The translations under genes were made by a program, and so were the position numbers. From contig NZ_CYSG01000004.1 in the NCBI RefSeq assembly GCF_001457775.1, positions 1 to 64,000 on the forward strand: DNA of 64,000 nucleotides. The letters run 5' to 3'. Every line of letters begins with the position of its first letter. Within the stretch, counting starts at the first letter, position 1. This document shows, piece by piece, positions 54,102 to 62,987 of this stretch. This DNA is from Phaeobacter sp. CECT 5382. Lineage in GTDB: Bacteria; Pseudomonadota; Alphaproteobacteria; Rhodobacterales; Rhodobacteraceae. A model generated the notes under the pieces. It saw nothing but the letters and a program-made list of their open reading frames with translations, did not search any database and had not been told where the DNA came from.

Positions 54102-55772
54102 TCAGGCGATGATATCTGATCGTCCGGCCTGACGGCCTGAGAATATGCAGCCGCCAAGAAAACTACCCTCCAGCGCATTGTAGCCATGATAGCCGCCACC
54201 GCCAAACCCCGCAGCTTCGCCAATCGCAAACAGGCCTGGAACCGCTGCGCCATCTGCTCCAACCATCTGACTGTCGAGATTGGTCTGCAAGCCGCCCAGC
54301 GTCTTGCGTGTCAGAATGTTCAGGCGCACCGCAATTAACGGGCCGTTTTTGCGGTCCAGAATACGATGTGGTTTGGCGGTGCGGATCAGCCGGTCGCCGC
54401 GATAATTGCGGGCGGCATTGATGGCGATGACCTGTGCGTCTTTGGAAAAGGGATTGTCCATCTGGGCATCGCGGGCCTCGATCTGGCTTCGCAGATGCGT
54501 CTCATCTAGGGGCACCTTGCCAATTCGGTTCATGCCCGAGACCAGCTCGGACAGGGTCTCAGCTACAACAAAATCGGCGCCATGCTTTTTGAAAGCTTCG
54601 ACCGGGGCCGGGGCACCACCGCGTGACAGCAGGCGGGACCGGATCACCTCCATCCATTTGCCAGAGGTCAGATCGGGGTTCTGTTCCGATCCTGACAGGG
54701 CAAACTCTTTTTCGATGATCTTCTGGCTGAGCACAAACCAGCTGTAGTCATGTCCGGTTTTCAGGATCTCTTTCAGGGTTGCCAGCGTGTCGAACCCTGG
54801 CAGGCAGGGGGCCTGCAGCCGGTCGCCCAGGGCGTCGAACCACATCGACGAAGGGCCTGGCAGGATGCGAATACCGTGGTTGGGCCAGATCGGATCCCAA
54901 TTGCGCAGCCCTTCTGTATAATGCCACATGCGGTCGCCATTGATCACATGGCCACCTGCGGCTTCTGCGATAGGGATCATCCGCCCATCCACATGGAAGG
55001 GCACACCCGCAACCATGTTTTCGGGTGGCTCGCCCAGACGGTCGCGCGGCCAGTTCTTGCGCACCAGATCCAGATTGCCACCGATGCCGCCAGAGGCGAT
55101 GATCACCGAGGGCGCGTAGACTTCGAATTCGCCGATCTCCTGTCTGTTGGTCTGTGCGCCCTGCGGCGCGCTATCCGCAGCCAGCACTTCGCCGGAAACA
55201 CCTTTGACTTCACCGGCCTGAATAATGATATGGCTGACCTGATGACGGAACCGGGTTTTGACCCGCCCGGCACTGATATGGGCCTGCAGGCGGCGGGCAA
55301 AAGGGGCAACGACACCGGGACCAGTGCCCCAGGTGACGTGAAAGCGCGGGACGGAATTGCCGTGGCCTTCGGCGGTGCTGCCACCGCGTTCGGCCCAGCC
55401 TACCACCGGGAACCAGCGCATCCCCATGTCATGCAGCCAGGGCCGCATTTCTCCGGCAGCAAAATCAAGATAGGCGCGGGCCCATTGCCGGGGCCAGTGG
55501 TCCTCGTCGCGATCAAACTGGGCACTGCCTTCCCAATCGCGTCGGGCCAGATCATGGCAATCGGTCACCCCCATGCGCCGTTGCTCGGGTGTGTCAATCA
55601 TGAACAGGCCGCCAAGGCTCCAGTGGGCTTGGCCGCCTAAAAACTGTTCGGGTTCCTGATCCAGCAGGATAACCTGCTTGCCGCGATCACCAAGCTCGCA
55701 GGCGGCGGTCAAGCCGGCGAGCCCGGCCCCGACAATGATCACATCTGCGCTGTTTTGCGAACCGTCCGCCAT
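54102..55772 (-). CDS. FAD-binding dehydrogenase, KsdD/fumarate-reductase-like
   Basis: The 556-residue flavoprotein has the FAD-binding VIIVGAGLAGLTAACELGDRG near 11, LGGQAHWSLGGLF near 44, and a late GLFAIGEAAGFGGGGYHGYNALEGSFLGGC near 515, where the FAD is held again. The layout matches FAD-dependent dehydrogenases of the 3-ketosteroid delta-1 type and some uncharacterised relatives. Substrate unknown. The start at 55772 removes 27 poorly matching residues. Monocistronic; the next gene (SLC13) lies upstream on the same strand. Confidence 0.8.
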   Translation of the reverse strand: MADGSQNSADVIIVGAGLAGLTAACELGDRGKQVILLDQEPEQFLGGQAHWSLGGLFMIDTPEQRRMGVTDCHDLARRDWEGSAQFDRDEDHWPRQWARAYLDFAAGEMRPWLHDMGMRWFPVVGWAERGGSTAEGHGNSVPRFHVTWGTGPGVVAPFARRLQAHISAGRVKTRFRHQVSHIIIQAGEVKGVSGEVLAADSAPQGAQTNRQEIGEFEVYAPSVIIASGGIGGNLDLVRKNWPRDRLGEPPENMVAGVPFHVDGRMIPIAEAAGGHVINGDRMWHYTEGLRNWDPIWPNHGIRILPGPSSMWFDALGDRLQAPCLPGFDTLATLKEILKTGHDYSWFVLSQKIIEKEFALSGSEQNPDLTSGKWMEVIRSRLLSRGGAPAPVEAFKKHGADFVVAETLSELVSGMNRIGKVPLDETHLRSQIEARDAQMDNPFSKDAQVIAINAARNYRGDRLIRTAKPHRILDRKNGPLIAVRLNILTRKTLGGLQTNLDSQMVGADGAAVPGLFAIGEAAGFGGGGYHGYNALEGSFLGGCIFSGRQAGRSDIIA

Positions 55773-55897
55773 TTGTGCCTCCAAATCCTGCTGTGAGCTA
55801 CAGCCTATGCGCAGGTTGTGCTTTGGGGCAATTCTTTCGCTCCCCGATAGCACACTGCCGTCAGGTCATCAGTGCTGCCATCAGGCGGAAGGGGCGC

Positions 55898-57673
55898 TCA
55901 CAGTGGCCAGAACAACAGGATCGAGGGGATCGAGACCGCAATGACCAGAATTTCCAGCGGCAGGCCAATCCGCCAATAATCGCCAAAGTGATAGCCACCG
56001 GGGCCAAGTACCAGCGTGTTGTTCTTGTGGCCAATTGGGGTCAGGAAGGCCGCCGAGGCCGCAACGGCCACTGCCATCAGAAATGGGTCCGGGGACACTC
56101 CAAGCGTATTGGCCATCTGAATGCCGACCGGGGCGGCGACAATGGCAGTGGCAGTGTTGTTCAATACATCCGACAGCGTCATCGTCACCACCATCAGCAC
56201 TGTGAGAACCATCCAAGAGGGCAACCCCTGCGTAAGGTCGATCAGGGCGGTGGCAATCAACGCCGTGCCGCCCGAAGCATCCAGCGCAGCCCCCAGCGGG
56301 ATCATCGACCCCAAAAGCACCACCACCGGCCATTCCACGTGGTCATAGATTTCTGCGACTGGCAGGATTTTGGTCAACACATAGGCAACCACCACCAGTC
56401 CCAGCGCCACCGGCAGATAGATAAGCCCCAGAGAGGCGGCCAATACGGCCAAGGCGAACAACCCGATCGCGGCCCAGGTCTTGTCATTGGCAGTAACGGC
56501 AAGGCCGCGTTCTGCCAGCGGCAGACAGCCCAGCCATTCGGTGACATCGGCACCGTGGTCGCGCGGGCAGAGCAGCAACAGGATATCTCCGGCCTCGATT
56601 TCGCTCTGGCGGATATGGTCTGTCATGCGCCGCCCCTGGCGGGACAAACCCAGCAAAACGGTGTTTTGTCGCCAGGCCAGCCCCAAGGATTGCGCCGAGC
56701 GACCATTGATGCGGGCGGTTTCCGGCACCACCACCTCGATCAGCTCAAGACCTTCGCCTGCGGCTGTCAGCTTTTCCTGGCGCGCGGCGTCGGCAAAATC
56801 CAGCTTCAGAGCGGTGCGGAATTCATCCAGGGCTTCAGGGGTGGCTTCGATCACCAGCGCATCGCCTGCCTTCAGCAGGGAGCCGGCAGCACGGCCATAG
56901 CGGCGTTTGCCATCGCGGATCAGCCCCAGAATGGCAATATCAGCCTGTTCGGCCTCTTTGTCGAAGGCGCCCAATCGTTTACCGATCAGCTCTGATCCTT
57001 CTGGCACAGTGAGTTCGGCGATGTAGTCCGCCAGCTGGGCTTCGGAATTGCCTGCACCGGTGTCGCGCTGTGGGATCAGGCGCCAGCCTACCAGCGCCAC
57101 AAAGATCAACCCTGCGATGGCGGCAATACCACCAACGGGGGCGAAATCGAACATGCCAAACGGCTCCCCCAAGGTTTCCTGTCTGATCGAGGCGATGATG
57201 ATATTGGGCGGGGTGCCGATCAGCGTCGCCATGCCGCCCAGAATGGTGGCAAAAGACAGTGGCATCAGACTGAGCCCGGGCGCACGCCCTGCTTTGCGCG
57301 CCGTCTGTATGTCGACAGGCATCAGCAGAGCCAGTGCTGCGACATTGTTCATGAACGCCGAAAGCACCGCACCAATGCCGCCCATCAAGGCGATATGGCC
57401 GCCCAATGAACGCGAGCTGTCCACCAATGTCCGGGTGATCAGAAACACCGCGCCGGAACGCACTAGCCCGGCCGAAACTATCAGCACCAGTGCCACCACC
57501 AGCGTCGCTGGGTGGCCAAATCCGGCAAAGGCGTCTTTGGTCGGGATCAAGCCCATGACCACGGCGACCATCAGGGCGGAAAAGGCGACAATATCATAGC
57601 GGTAGCGCCCCCACAGCAGGAGGGCGAAAACGGCGGCGAAAATGGCGAAAAGCGCGGTCTGTTCAAATGTCAT
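55898..57673 (-). CDS. SLC13-family carrier with two TrkA-C domains
   Basis: The 591-residue protein has an N-terminal membrane half (spans to about 200) with VLIVSAGLVRSGAV, FMNNVAALALLMPV and TLIGTPPNIIIASI (the SNT-type substrate motif). Two TrkA-C ligand-binding domains at about 210-380 follow (VPEGSELIGKRLGAF, then VVPETARINGRSAQSLG). The C-terminal membrane half has TLSDVLNNTATAIVAAPVG and FLTPIGHKNNTLVLGPGG. Members carry di- or tricarboxylates, sulfate or similar anions. A second, frameshifted member sits at 51500. Confidence 0.9.
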   Translation of the reverse strand: MTFEQTALFAIFAAVFALLLWGRYRYDIVAFSALMVAVVMGLIPTKDAFAGFGHPATLVVALVLIVSAGLVRSGAVFLITRTLVDSSRSLGGHIALMGGIGAVLSAFMNNVAALALLMPVDIQTARKAGRAPGLSLMPLSFATILGGMATLIGTPPNIIIASIRQETLGEPFGMFDFAPVGGIAAIAGLIFVALVGWRLIPQRDTGAGNSEAQLADYIAELTVPEGSELIGKRLGAFDKEAEQADIAILGLIRDGKRRYGRAAGSLLKAGDALVIEATPEALDEFRTALKLDFADAARQEKLTAAGEGLELIEVVVPETARINGRSAQSLGLAWRQNTVLLGLSRQGRRMTDHIRQSEIEAGDILLLLCPRDHGADVTEWLGCLPLAERGLAVTANDKTWAAIGLFALAVLAASLGLIYLPVALGLVVVAYVLTKILPVAEIYDHVEWPVVVLLGSMIPLGAALDASGGTALIATALIDLTQGLPSWMVLTVLMVVTMTLSDVLNNTATAIVAAPVGIQMANTLGVSPDPFLMAVAVAASAAFLTPIGHKNNTLVLGPGGYHFGDYWRIGLPLEILVIAVSIPSILLFWPL

Positions 57674-57831
57674 GGCGCCACTTTAGCGCCTGGCACGGCA
57701 GGGACAAGCGGCCATTGAGGACCCCGTAGGGGCAGGCTTGCAGGCGCAGTGGGACAGGAGTGCTTGAAAGCAGGTGCCCGAGGAGGCTATATGAGCGCCA
57801 ATTAATGCATGCACGTTACAAAGGATCTACC

Positions 57832-58572
57832 ATGGCAGGCCATTCAAAATGGGCAAACATCCAGCATCGCAAAGGTCGTCAGGACGCTGTGCGGTCAAAA
57901 CTGTTTTCCAAACTGGCCAAGGAGATCACCGTGGCCGCCAAGATGGGCGACCCGGATGTCGATAAAAATCCCCGTCTGCGCATGGCCGTCAAAGAAGCCA
58001 AAAGCCAGTCTGTGCCCAAGGATGTGATCGACCGCGCCATTAAAAAGGCCATCGGCGGTGACGCTGAAAACTATGATGAAATCCGCTACGAGGGCTATGG
58101 CCCCAGCGGCGTTGCCGTCATTGTCGAAGCGATGACCGACAATAAAAACCGCACTGCCTCCACCGTGCGCTCGACCTTCTCCAAGAACGGCGGCAACCTC
58201 GGCGAGACAGGGTCGGTTGGGTTCATGTTCGACCGCAAGGGCGAAGTGACCTACAAGGCAGAGGTCGGCGACGCCGATACCGTGATGATGGCCGCCATCG
58301 AAGCCGGCGCCGAGGATGTGGAATCCTCTGAAGATGGCCATACCATCTATTGCGCCGACAGCGACCTGAATGATGTGTCAAACGCTCTGGAAGCGGAGCT
58401 GGGTGAGTCTGAGTCGACCAAACTGGTTTGGAAGCCGACCACCACGACAGAGATGGATCTTGAAGGCATGCAAAAGCTGATGAAGCTGGTGGATGCGCTG
58501 GAAGATGATGATGACGTCCAGCGTGTCACCACCAATTTTGAAGCCTCCGACGAAGTGATGGCGCAGCTCTGA
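57832..58572 (+). CDS. yebC: YebC/PmpR-family transcription/translation factor
   Basis: The 246-residue protein starts [22 protein letters not shown], the universal YebC start, with later [24 protein letters not shown] and an acidic C-terminus ([17 protein letters not shown]). YebC proteins act in ribosome rescue at poly-Pro stretches or as DNA-binding regulators, depending on the clade. AAAGGATC precedes ATG 57832. Followed by a strong terminator. Confidence 0.95.
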   Translation: MAGHSKWANIQHRKGRQDAVRSKLFSKLAKEITVAAKMGDPDVDKNPRLRMAVKEAKSQSVPKDVIDRAIKKAIGGDAENYDEIRYEGYGPSGVAVIVEAMTDNKNRTASTVRSTFSKNGGNLGETGSVGFMFDRKGEVTYKAEVGDADTVMMAAIEAGAEDVESSEDGHTIYCADSDLNDVSNALEAELGESESTKLVWKPTTTTEMDLEGMQKLMKLVDALEDDDDVQRVTTNFEASDEVMAQL

Positions 58573-58600
58573 GACGCCACCTCAATTTGAAAGAAGACAA

Positions 58601-58629
58601 AAAGCCCCCGAGGTCCTCGGGGGTTTTTT
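58601..58629. terminator. Bidirectional terminator between yebC and the ClpP-fold protein
   Basis: AAAGCCCCCGAGG-TC-CTCGGGGGTTTTTTG has a GC-rich stem with a T run on the plus strand and a T run on the minus strand (CTTTTTG), serving both convergent genes. Confidence 0.92.
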
Positions 58630-58638
58630 GATTTCAAA

Positions 58639-59520
58639 TTATGGCTTTGGGGCCAGAACACCGGCTGCGGCCAAACGCTTCTTAGATGGCTGCCAAAGAT
58701 CGCTGGGCGCTGTGGCAAAGATCCGGTCAATAAAATCGGCAGAGATCCCCTGTCGCAGCAGAGATGCGCGGTCTTTGGCCTGCTCCTTTGCAAGGTCGAT
58801 CTGCGGCAGGCTGCCAAAATGTTCAAGCGCGTAGCCGTGAAATCCAAGCCTGGCCCCAGCCGCCAATCTGCGGCTCTCTCCGGCGACAAAGATCAGGGTG
58901 CAGGCCGAGGCACAAAGTCCCAGTGCTTCGGTTTCGATGTTATGCGCCTGCAGCAGGCTTGCAGCGCCACGCGCCTCATAGATCAGGCCACCGGGGCTAC
59001 TTAGCTGCAGTTTTTGCAGCTCAGGGTGTTGCTCTAGCAGCGCTTTTAGTCGCTTGGTCAGCCCAAAAGTCACCGTGCCGTCAAAGTGCAGGCTGGTTTC
59101 ATCCTCTGACAGGGTCAGGGAATACTGGGCTGCACGCGCCAGGTTGCGCTGTTCGGCATAGCTAAGGCCTTCTGCTGGTCGGTGGGCGATCAGGATCGCT
59201 TGCCACCACAAAACCACAGAGGCGAGAATGAAAAACAGCAACACCAAATAGCCGCCCCAGACAGGTGCCATGGCACCGGAGCCGCGCATATGGGCATCCG
59301 CGCTGCGCAGATGTGCCCGTGCAGCCCAAAGCAGCAAAAGCGCATCAACAGCGATCAGGCCCCAAAGCAGGGCAGGTGGCAGTTGCACCAGTTGGTTCAG
59401 CCCCCACCAGATCAGCAGGGCACCTCCACGTGGCACTATCAGATGCCAGACCAGACTGCCTGTCAAAGACTGCGCAGCCCGGCTCATGCGGAAAGAAATG
59501 CTTGTAATGCGGTCATTCAA
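58639..59520 (-). CDS. Membrane protein with ClpP/SppA-like domain (COG3904-like)
   Basis: The 293-residue protein has three spans in the first 115 residues (including GGALLIWWGLNQLV and GGYLVLLFFILASVVLWWQ). A periplasmic-side domain follows with HFDGTVTFGLTKRLKALLE, LSSPGGLIYEARGAASLL, LGLCASACTLIFVAG near 200 and GARLGFHGY near 222. This Gly-Gly, Ala-Ser-Ala-Cys and His pattern resembles SppA/ClpP crotonase-fold peptidases with Ser in CASAC. Protease activity is not shown. Its start overlaps the end of the upstream nitroreductase by eight bases. Confidence 0.72.
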   Translation of the reverse strand: MNDRITSISFRMSRAAQSLTGSLVWHLIVPRGGALLIWWGLNQLVQLPPALLWGLIAVDALLLLWAARAHLRSADAHMRGSGAMAPVWGGYLVLLFFILASVVLWWQAILIAHRPAEGLSYAEQRNLARAAQYSLTLSEDETSLHFDGTVTFGLTKRLKALLEQHPELQKLQLSSPGGLIYEARGAASLLQAHNIETEALGLCASACTLIFVAGESRRLAAGARLGFHGYALEHFGSLPQIDLAKEQAKDRASLLRQGISADFIDRIFATAPSDLWQPSKKRLAAAGVLAPKP

Positions 59521-60205
59521 ACACCGTCGAGATCTCTTCCAGCGGTTTTTTCAGCTTTGCAACACTGGGCACCTTGGCCTCTGCAGCGGGATGGCCGACT
59601 GCAATGATCATTGTGGGCTTTTCCGACGCTGGTCGCCCCAATGCGGTATTGAGAAACTTCATCGGGTTGGGCGTATGTGTCAGGCTGCAAAGCCCCGCCG
59701 TATGAAGCGCCGCGAGAAGGAAGCCGGTGGCGATATTGACGCTTTCGGGGACGTAATAGTTCTTATAGCGGCTGCCATCGTCGAACTCTCCCCAGCGCTG
59801 GGCAAAGACCACAATCAGCCAGGGCGCGGTTGTCAGGTGCGGCTTGTCCTCATTGGTGCCAATCGGCTCCAGCGCCTTTATCCATTCATCCCCGGCGCCC
59901 CCGGCATAGAACCGGCGTTCTTCCTCTTCCGCCTCGGCGCGGATCTGTTGTTTCAGCGCCGGATTGGCGATGGCGACGAAATGCCAAGGCTGGTGGTTAG
60001 CCCCGGAGGGCGCTGAGCCTGCGCACCGGATGCAGCTTTCGATCACACTGCGCGCCACGGGTTGGTCGGTGAAATCGCGCACGGTGTGGCGACGCTGCAT
60101 ATGGGCGAGAAACTCATCCGCATGTGACTGCATTTCTGCGGGCGCATAGTCAGTGCGGTCAGGCAGCGGTAAAGGCGCGTAGGCGAGGGCGGATTTGGCA
60201 AACAT
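59513..60205 (-). CDS. Nitroreductase, iodotyrosine-deiodinase-like
   Basis: The 230-residue flavoprotein has RRHTVRDFTDQPV near 38 (FMN-binding Arg), AGSAPSGANHQPWHFVAI near 62, SVNIATGFLLAALHTAGLCSLTHTPNPMKFLNTALGRP near 140-175, and EKPTMIIAVGHP near 190. The TPNPMKFLNTALGRP segment fits the iodotyrosine deiodinase (IYD) subgroup rather than NfsB-type enzymes. It probably dehalogenates or reduces an aromatic. Co-translated with the ClpP-fold gene. Confidence 0.82.
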   Translation of the reverse strand: MFAKSALAYAPLPLPDRTDYAPAEMQSHADEFLAHMQRRHTVRDFTDQPVARSVIESCIRCAGSAPSGANHQPWHFVAIANPALKQQIRAEAEEEERRFYAGGAGDEWIKALEPIGTNEDKPHLTTAPWLIVVFAQRWGEFDDGSRYKNYYVPESVNIATGFLLAALHTAGLCSLTHTPNPMKFLNTALGRPASEKPTMIIAVGHPAAEAKVPSVAKLKKPLEEISTVFE

Positions 60206-60269
60206 GCAGTATCGTCCTAGTCATTTGATTTGTCACCAAAGGCACGGGCTCTGGCGGAAGCGTCGGGTT

Positions 60270-61163
60270 TCACGAGGGCGGCTGGATCAGGTGATCCCGT
60301 GCTGAGCTTAGCACTGCCTTGGTCAGGGGCACCAGCGCCGGGGCCATAACGCGGCTCACCTGCCAGGTCAGCGCGATGTCGAGTGCTGCATCCGGCAAAA
60401 GTGGCACCAAGTCACCCGAGGCAAGCGCCGGTGCAACCAGACCAACAGGGTTCATGCCCCAGCCCAGCCCGGCACAGGCGGCATCTGCAAAGCCCTGGGT
60501 CGATGGCAGGAAATGCGCAGGCGGGCTGAGTCCTTTGCCAAAATTCTGTTCCAGCCAGCGTTGCTGCAATGCGTCCTTGGCATTGAAGGTGAGACAGGGG
60601 GCCTGGGCCAGGGTTTCTCGCGTTGGTCCCTGCGCAAAATTCCGCGCCATATAGGCCGGGCTGGCGGTCGCAATATAGCGCATCGCCCCCAACGGGTAGG
60701 CGTCGCAGCCGGGGCTGGGTTTGTCATGGGCGGTGACGGCTGCAGAGACCTCGCCGCGCTTCAGCCAGTCGGCGCTGTGGTCCTGATCGTCGATGACAAG
60801 GTCAAACAACAGGTCCGGCGTGGCCGCCATCGCCGGGATAAACCAGGTGGCTAGGCTGTCAGCATTGATGGCCGTGCGCAGATGTGGCGATGAGCTGACG
60901 TCGCCATCAAGCATCAGCTCCTTGGAAACCAGCCCCTCGAGCAGGGCGATATCTTCCGCGTGTTTGGCCAGACGCAGCCCGGCATCAGTGCCACGACAGG
61001 GCAGGGCGCGTTTTATCAGGGCTGTGCCCACGCGCTCTTCCAGCGCCTTGATACGCTGGGACACCGCAGAGGGGGTTACTGACAGGTTATGAGCCGCGGC
61101 CTCAAAGGAGCCAAGGCGCAGCACCGCAGCCAGTGCGGCCAGATGGTTCGGATCAAATTTCAT
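60270..61163 (-). CDS. argP: LysR-type regulator ArgP
   Basis: The 297-residue protein has an ArgP/IciA type N-terminus (MKFDPNHLAALAAVLRLGSFEAAAHNLSVTPSAVSQRIKALEERVG) and ArgP-style effector features (SLATWFIPAM near 104, QGFADAACAGLGWGMNP near 225). ArgP activates the arginine/lysine exporter when arginine is high. It is divergent from argO with a ~118-base gap, the arrangement seen in many proteobacteria. Confidence 0.9.
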   Translation of the reverse strand: MKFDPNHLAALAAVLRLGSFEAAAHNLSVTPSAVSQRIKALEERVGTALIKRALPCRGTDAGLRLAKHAEDIALLEGLVSKELMLDGDVSSSPHLRTAINADSLATWFIPAMAATPDLLFDLVIDDQDHSADWLKRGEVSAAVTAHDKPSPGCDAYPLGAMRYIATASPAYMARNFAQGPTRETLAQAPCLTFNAKDALQQRWLEQNFGKGLSPPAHFLPSTQGFADAACAGLGWGMNPVGLVAPALASGDLVPLLPDAALDIALTWQVSRVMAPALVPLTKAVLSSARDHLIQPPS

Positions 61164-61281
61164 TAGCCATACTTAATCAAGGTTATCATAATTAAATTTA
61201 CTACACTTGTGCGGGGGGCTAGTCAAAGCCAGTAACTCATTGCATGGCCCTGGTCTGCGTAGAACCTAAGGATGGCGCACT
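61164..61281 (+). promoter_or_regulatory. ArgP-ArgO divergent promoter region
   Basis: The gap is AT-rich (aatcaaggttatcataattaaatttact at 61170-61200), as expected for an ArgP-bound region. No exact site is assigned. Confidence 0.4.
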
Positions 61282-61887
61282 ATGCACCCAAGTCTTCTCT
61301 CCGGATTTGTCCTCGGCTTTAGCCTTATCCTGGCTATCGGCGCGCAGAACGCTTTTGTTTTGCGTCAGGGGCTGCGGCGTCAGCATGTGTTGCCCATTGT
61401 GCTGACCTGCGCGGCCTCTGATGCACTGCTGATCGCGGCGGGGGTGCTCGGCTTTGGTACACTGGCGGTGCAACTGCCCTGGTTTGAGCCTGTGATGCGC
61501 TTTGGCGGTGCAGCCTTTTTGCTCTGGTACGGGACCCGCAGCCTGATTGCGGCCTGGAAAGGTGGCGAAGCGCTGCTCAGCGAGGAGGGCGAGACCGCAG
61601 AGCGCGCGCTGTGGCCGGTGCTGGCCACGGTTCTGGCGCTCACCTGGCTCAACCCGCATGTCTATCTGGATACGGTCGTTCTATTGGGATCGATTTCCTC
61701 GCAGGATCCGGATCCTTTGGTCTTTGGGATCGGGGCGGTGATTGCCAGCTTCACCTTCTTTTTTTCGCTGGGCTATGGCGCCAGCCTTCTGGCGCCGGTA
61801 TTTGCCCGCCCCCGGGCTTGGCAGGTGCTGGATGTCATTGTTGGTCTCACCATGTGGGCGATTGCAGCAAAGCTCGTGCTGCTTTGA
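61282..61887 (+). CDS. argO: LysE-family amino acid exporter ArgO
   Basis: The 201-residue protein has six spans starting MHPSLLSGFVLGFSLILAIGAQNAFVLRQGLRRQHV, the LysE/ArgO hallmark (GAQNAFVLRQG). LALTWLNPHVYLDTVVLLG near 117 is also typical of the arginine/lysine exporter group. It expels excess arginine or lysine and is controlled by the adjacent ArgP. Confidence 0.93.
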   Translation: MHPSLLSGFVLGFSLILAIGAQNAFVLRQGLRRQHVLPIVLTCAASDALLIAAGVLGFGTLAVQLPWFEPVMRFGGAAFLLWYGTRSLIAAWKGGEALLSEEGETAERALWPVLATVLALTWLNPHVYLDTVVLLGSISSQDPDPLVFGIGAVIASFTFFFSLGYGASLLAPVFARPRAWQVLDVIVGLTMWAIAAKLVLL

Positions 61888-62000
61888 GAGGGCGAGCATG
61901 CCGCAGTCCGGTCATTGTCTTAAGTAGAGCTTTCCCTCAAATGAGGTAATTGTCTTGTGAAGGGTTGTGCCGACCTTGCTTTGGGTGTTCTGTTCTTGCC

Positions 62001-62921
62001 ATGAGCGCGATGACAGATATGCAACCCCGCCAGGACAATCCTCTTCGAGGAGCATTCTGGATGCTGGTGACGGGACTGTGCTTTGTCGCCGTGACCGCCT
62101 TGGTGAAGTTTCTTGGTCATCGAATCCCACCTGCGCAATCTGCCTTTTTACGCTATCTTCTGGGGTTGGTTTTCCTGATCCCAATGGCGGGAGCGCTGCG
62201 CCGGGTGCAGCTGACACCGCGGTTGTGGCTGCTGTTCGCAGGACGGGGCGTTGTGCACAGTGGCGGTGTGATCCTGTGGTTCTTTGCCATGACGCAGATC
62301 CCCTTGGCCGAGGTGACGGCGATGAATTATCTCTCGCCCGTCTATGTCACACTGGGGGCTGCCCTGTTTCTGGGCGAAAAGCTGGCAACGCGGCGGCTGG
62401 CAGCGGTTGCGGTGGCTCTGGTCGGAGCGGTGATCATCCTGCGGCCGGGATTTCGTGAAATCTCTCCGGGGCATATTGCCATGCTGTTCACGGCCCTGGC
62501 TTTTGGGGCCTCTTATCTGTTGGCAAAATTCACTGTCGATGGCACCAATCCGACGGTTGTGGTCGCCATGCTGTCGATCTGGGTCACGCTGGGTCTGGCG
62601 CCTTTTGCCTTGGCTGTTTGGGTGACCCCCAGTTTTGAGGAGCTGGCGATACTTTTTGCGGTCGCCTGTTTTGCCACCGCCGGCCACTTTACCATGACTT
62701 TGGCCTTTGCCGCAGCCCCGGTGACGGTGACCCAGCCAGTTACCTTTCTTCAACTGATTTGGGCGACATTGCTCGGAGCTTTGGTTTTTGCTGAACCGGT
62801 AGATATCTGGGTCGTCTTAGGTGGCGGTCTGATTTTGGCGGCGATCAGTTTCATAACCTGGCGTGAGGCGGTGCTGAAGCGGCGGGCGATAACCCCCCCT
62901 GATACTGCAACAAAAGTGTAG
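62001..62921 (+). CDS. DMT-superfamily (EamA) transporter
   Basis: The protein has about 306 residues and ten spans arranged as two EamA repeats: LRGAFWMLVTGLCFVAVTALVKFLGH, IPLAEVTAMNYLSPVYVTLGAALFLGEKL, and LQLIWATLLGALVFAEPVDIW. Such transporters often export amino acids or metabolites. Several in-frame starts exist (62001, 62010, 62019), none with a clear ribosome site. Confidence 0.88.
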   Translation: MSAMTDMQPRQDNPLRGAFWMLVTGLCFVAVTALVKFLGHRIPPAQSAFLRYLLGLVFLIPMAGALRRVQLTPRLWLLFAGRGVVHSGGVILWFFAMTQIPLAEVTAMNYLSPVYVTLGAALFLGEKLATRRLAAVAVALVGAVIILRPGFREISPGHIAMLFTALAFGASYLLAKFTVDGTNPTVVVAMLSIWVTLGLAPFALAVWVTPSFEELAILFAVACFATAGHFTMTLAFAAAPVTVTQPVTFLQLIWATLLGALVFAEPVDIWVVLGGGLILAAISFITWREAVLKRRAITPPDTATKV

Positions 62922-62987
62922 TTTTCGTATTTGTGTTACAATCCAAGTGTAGGACCATGCTTTGGCGAGGGTGCAGGGGTTTCGAAT

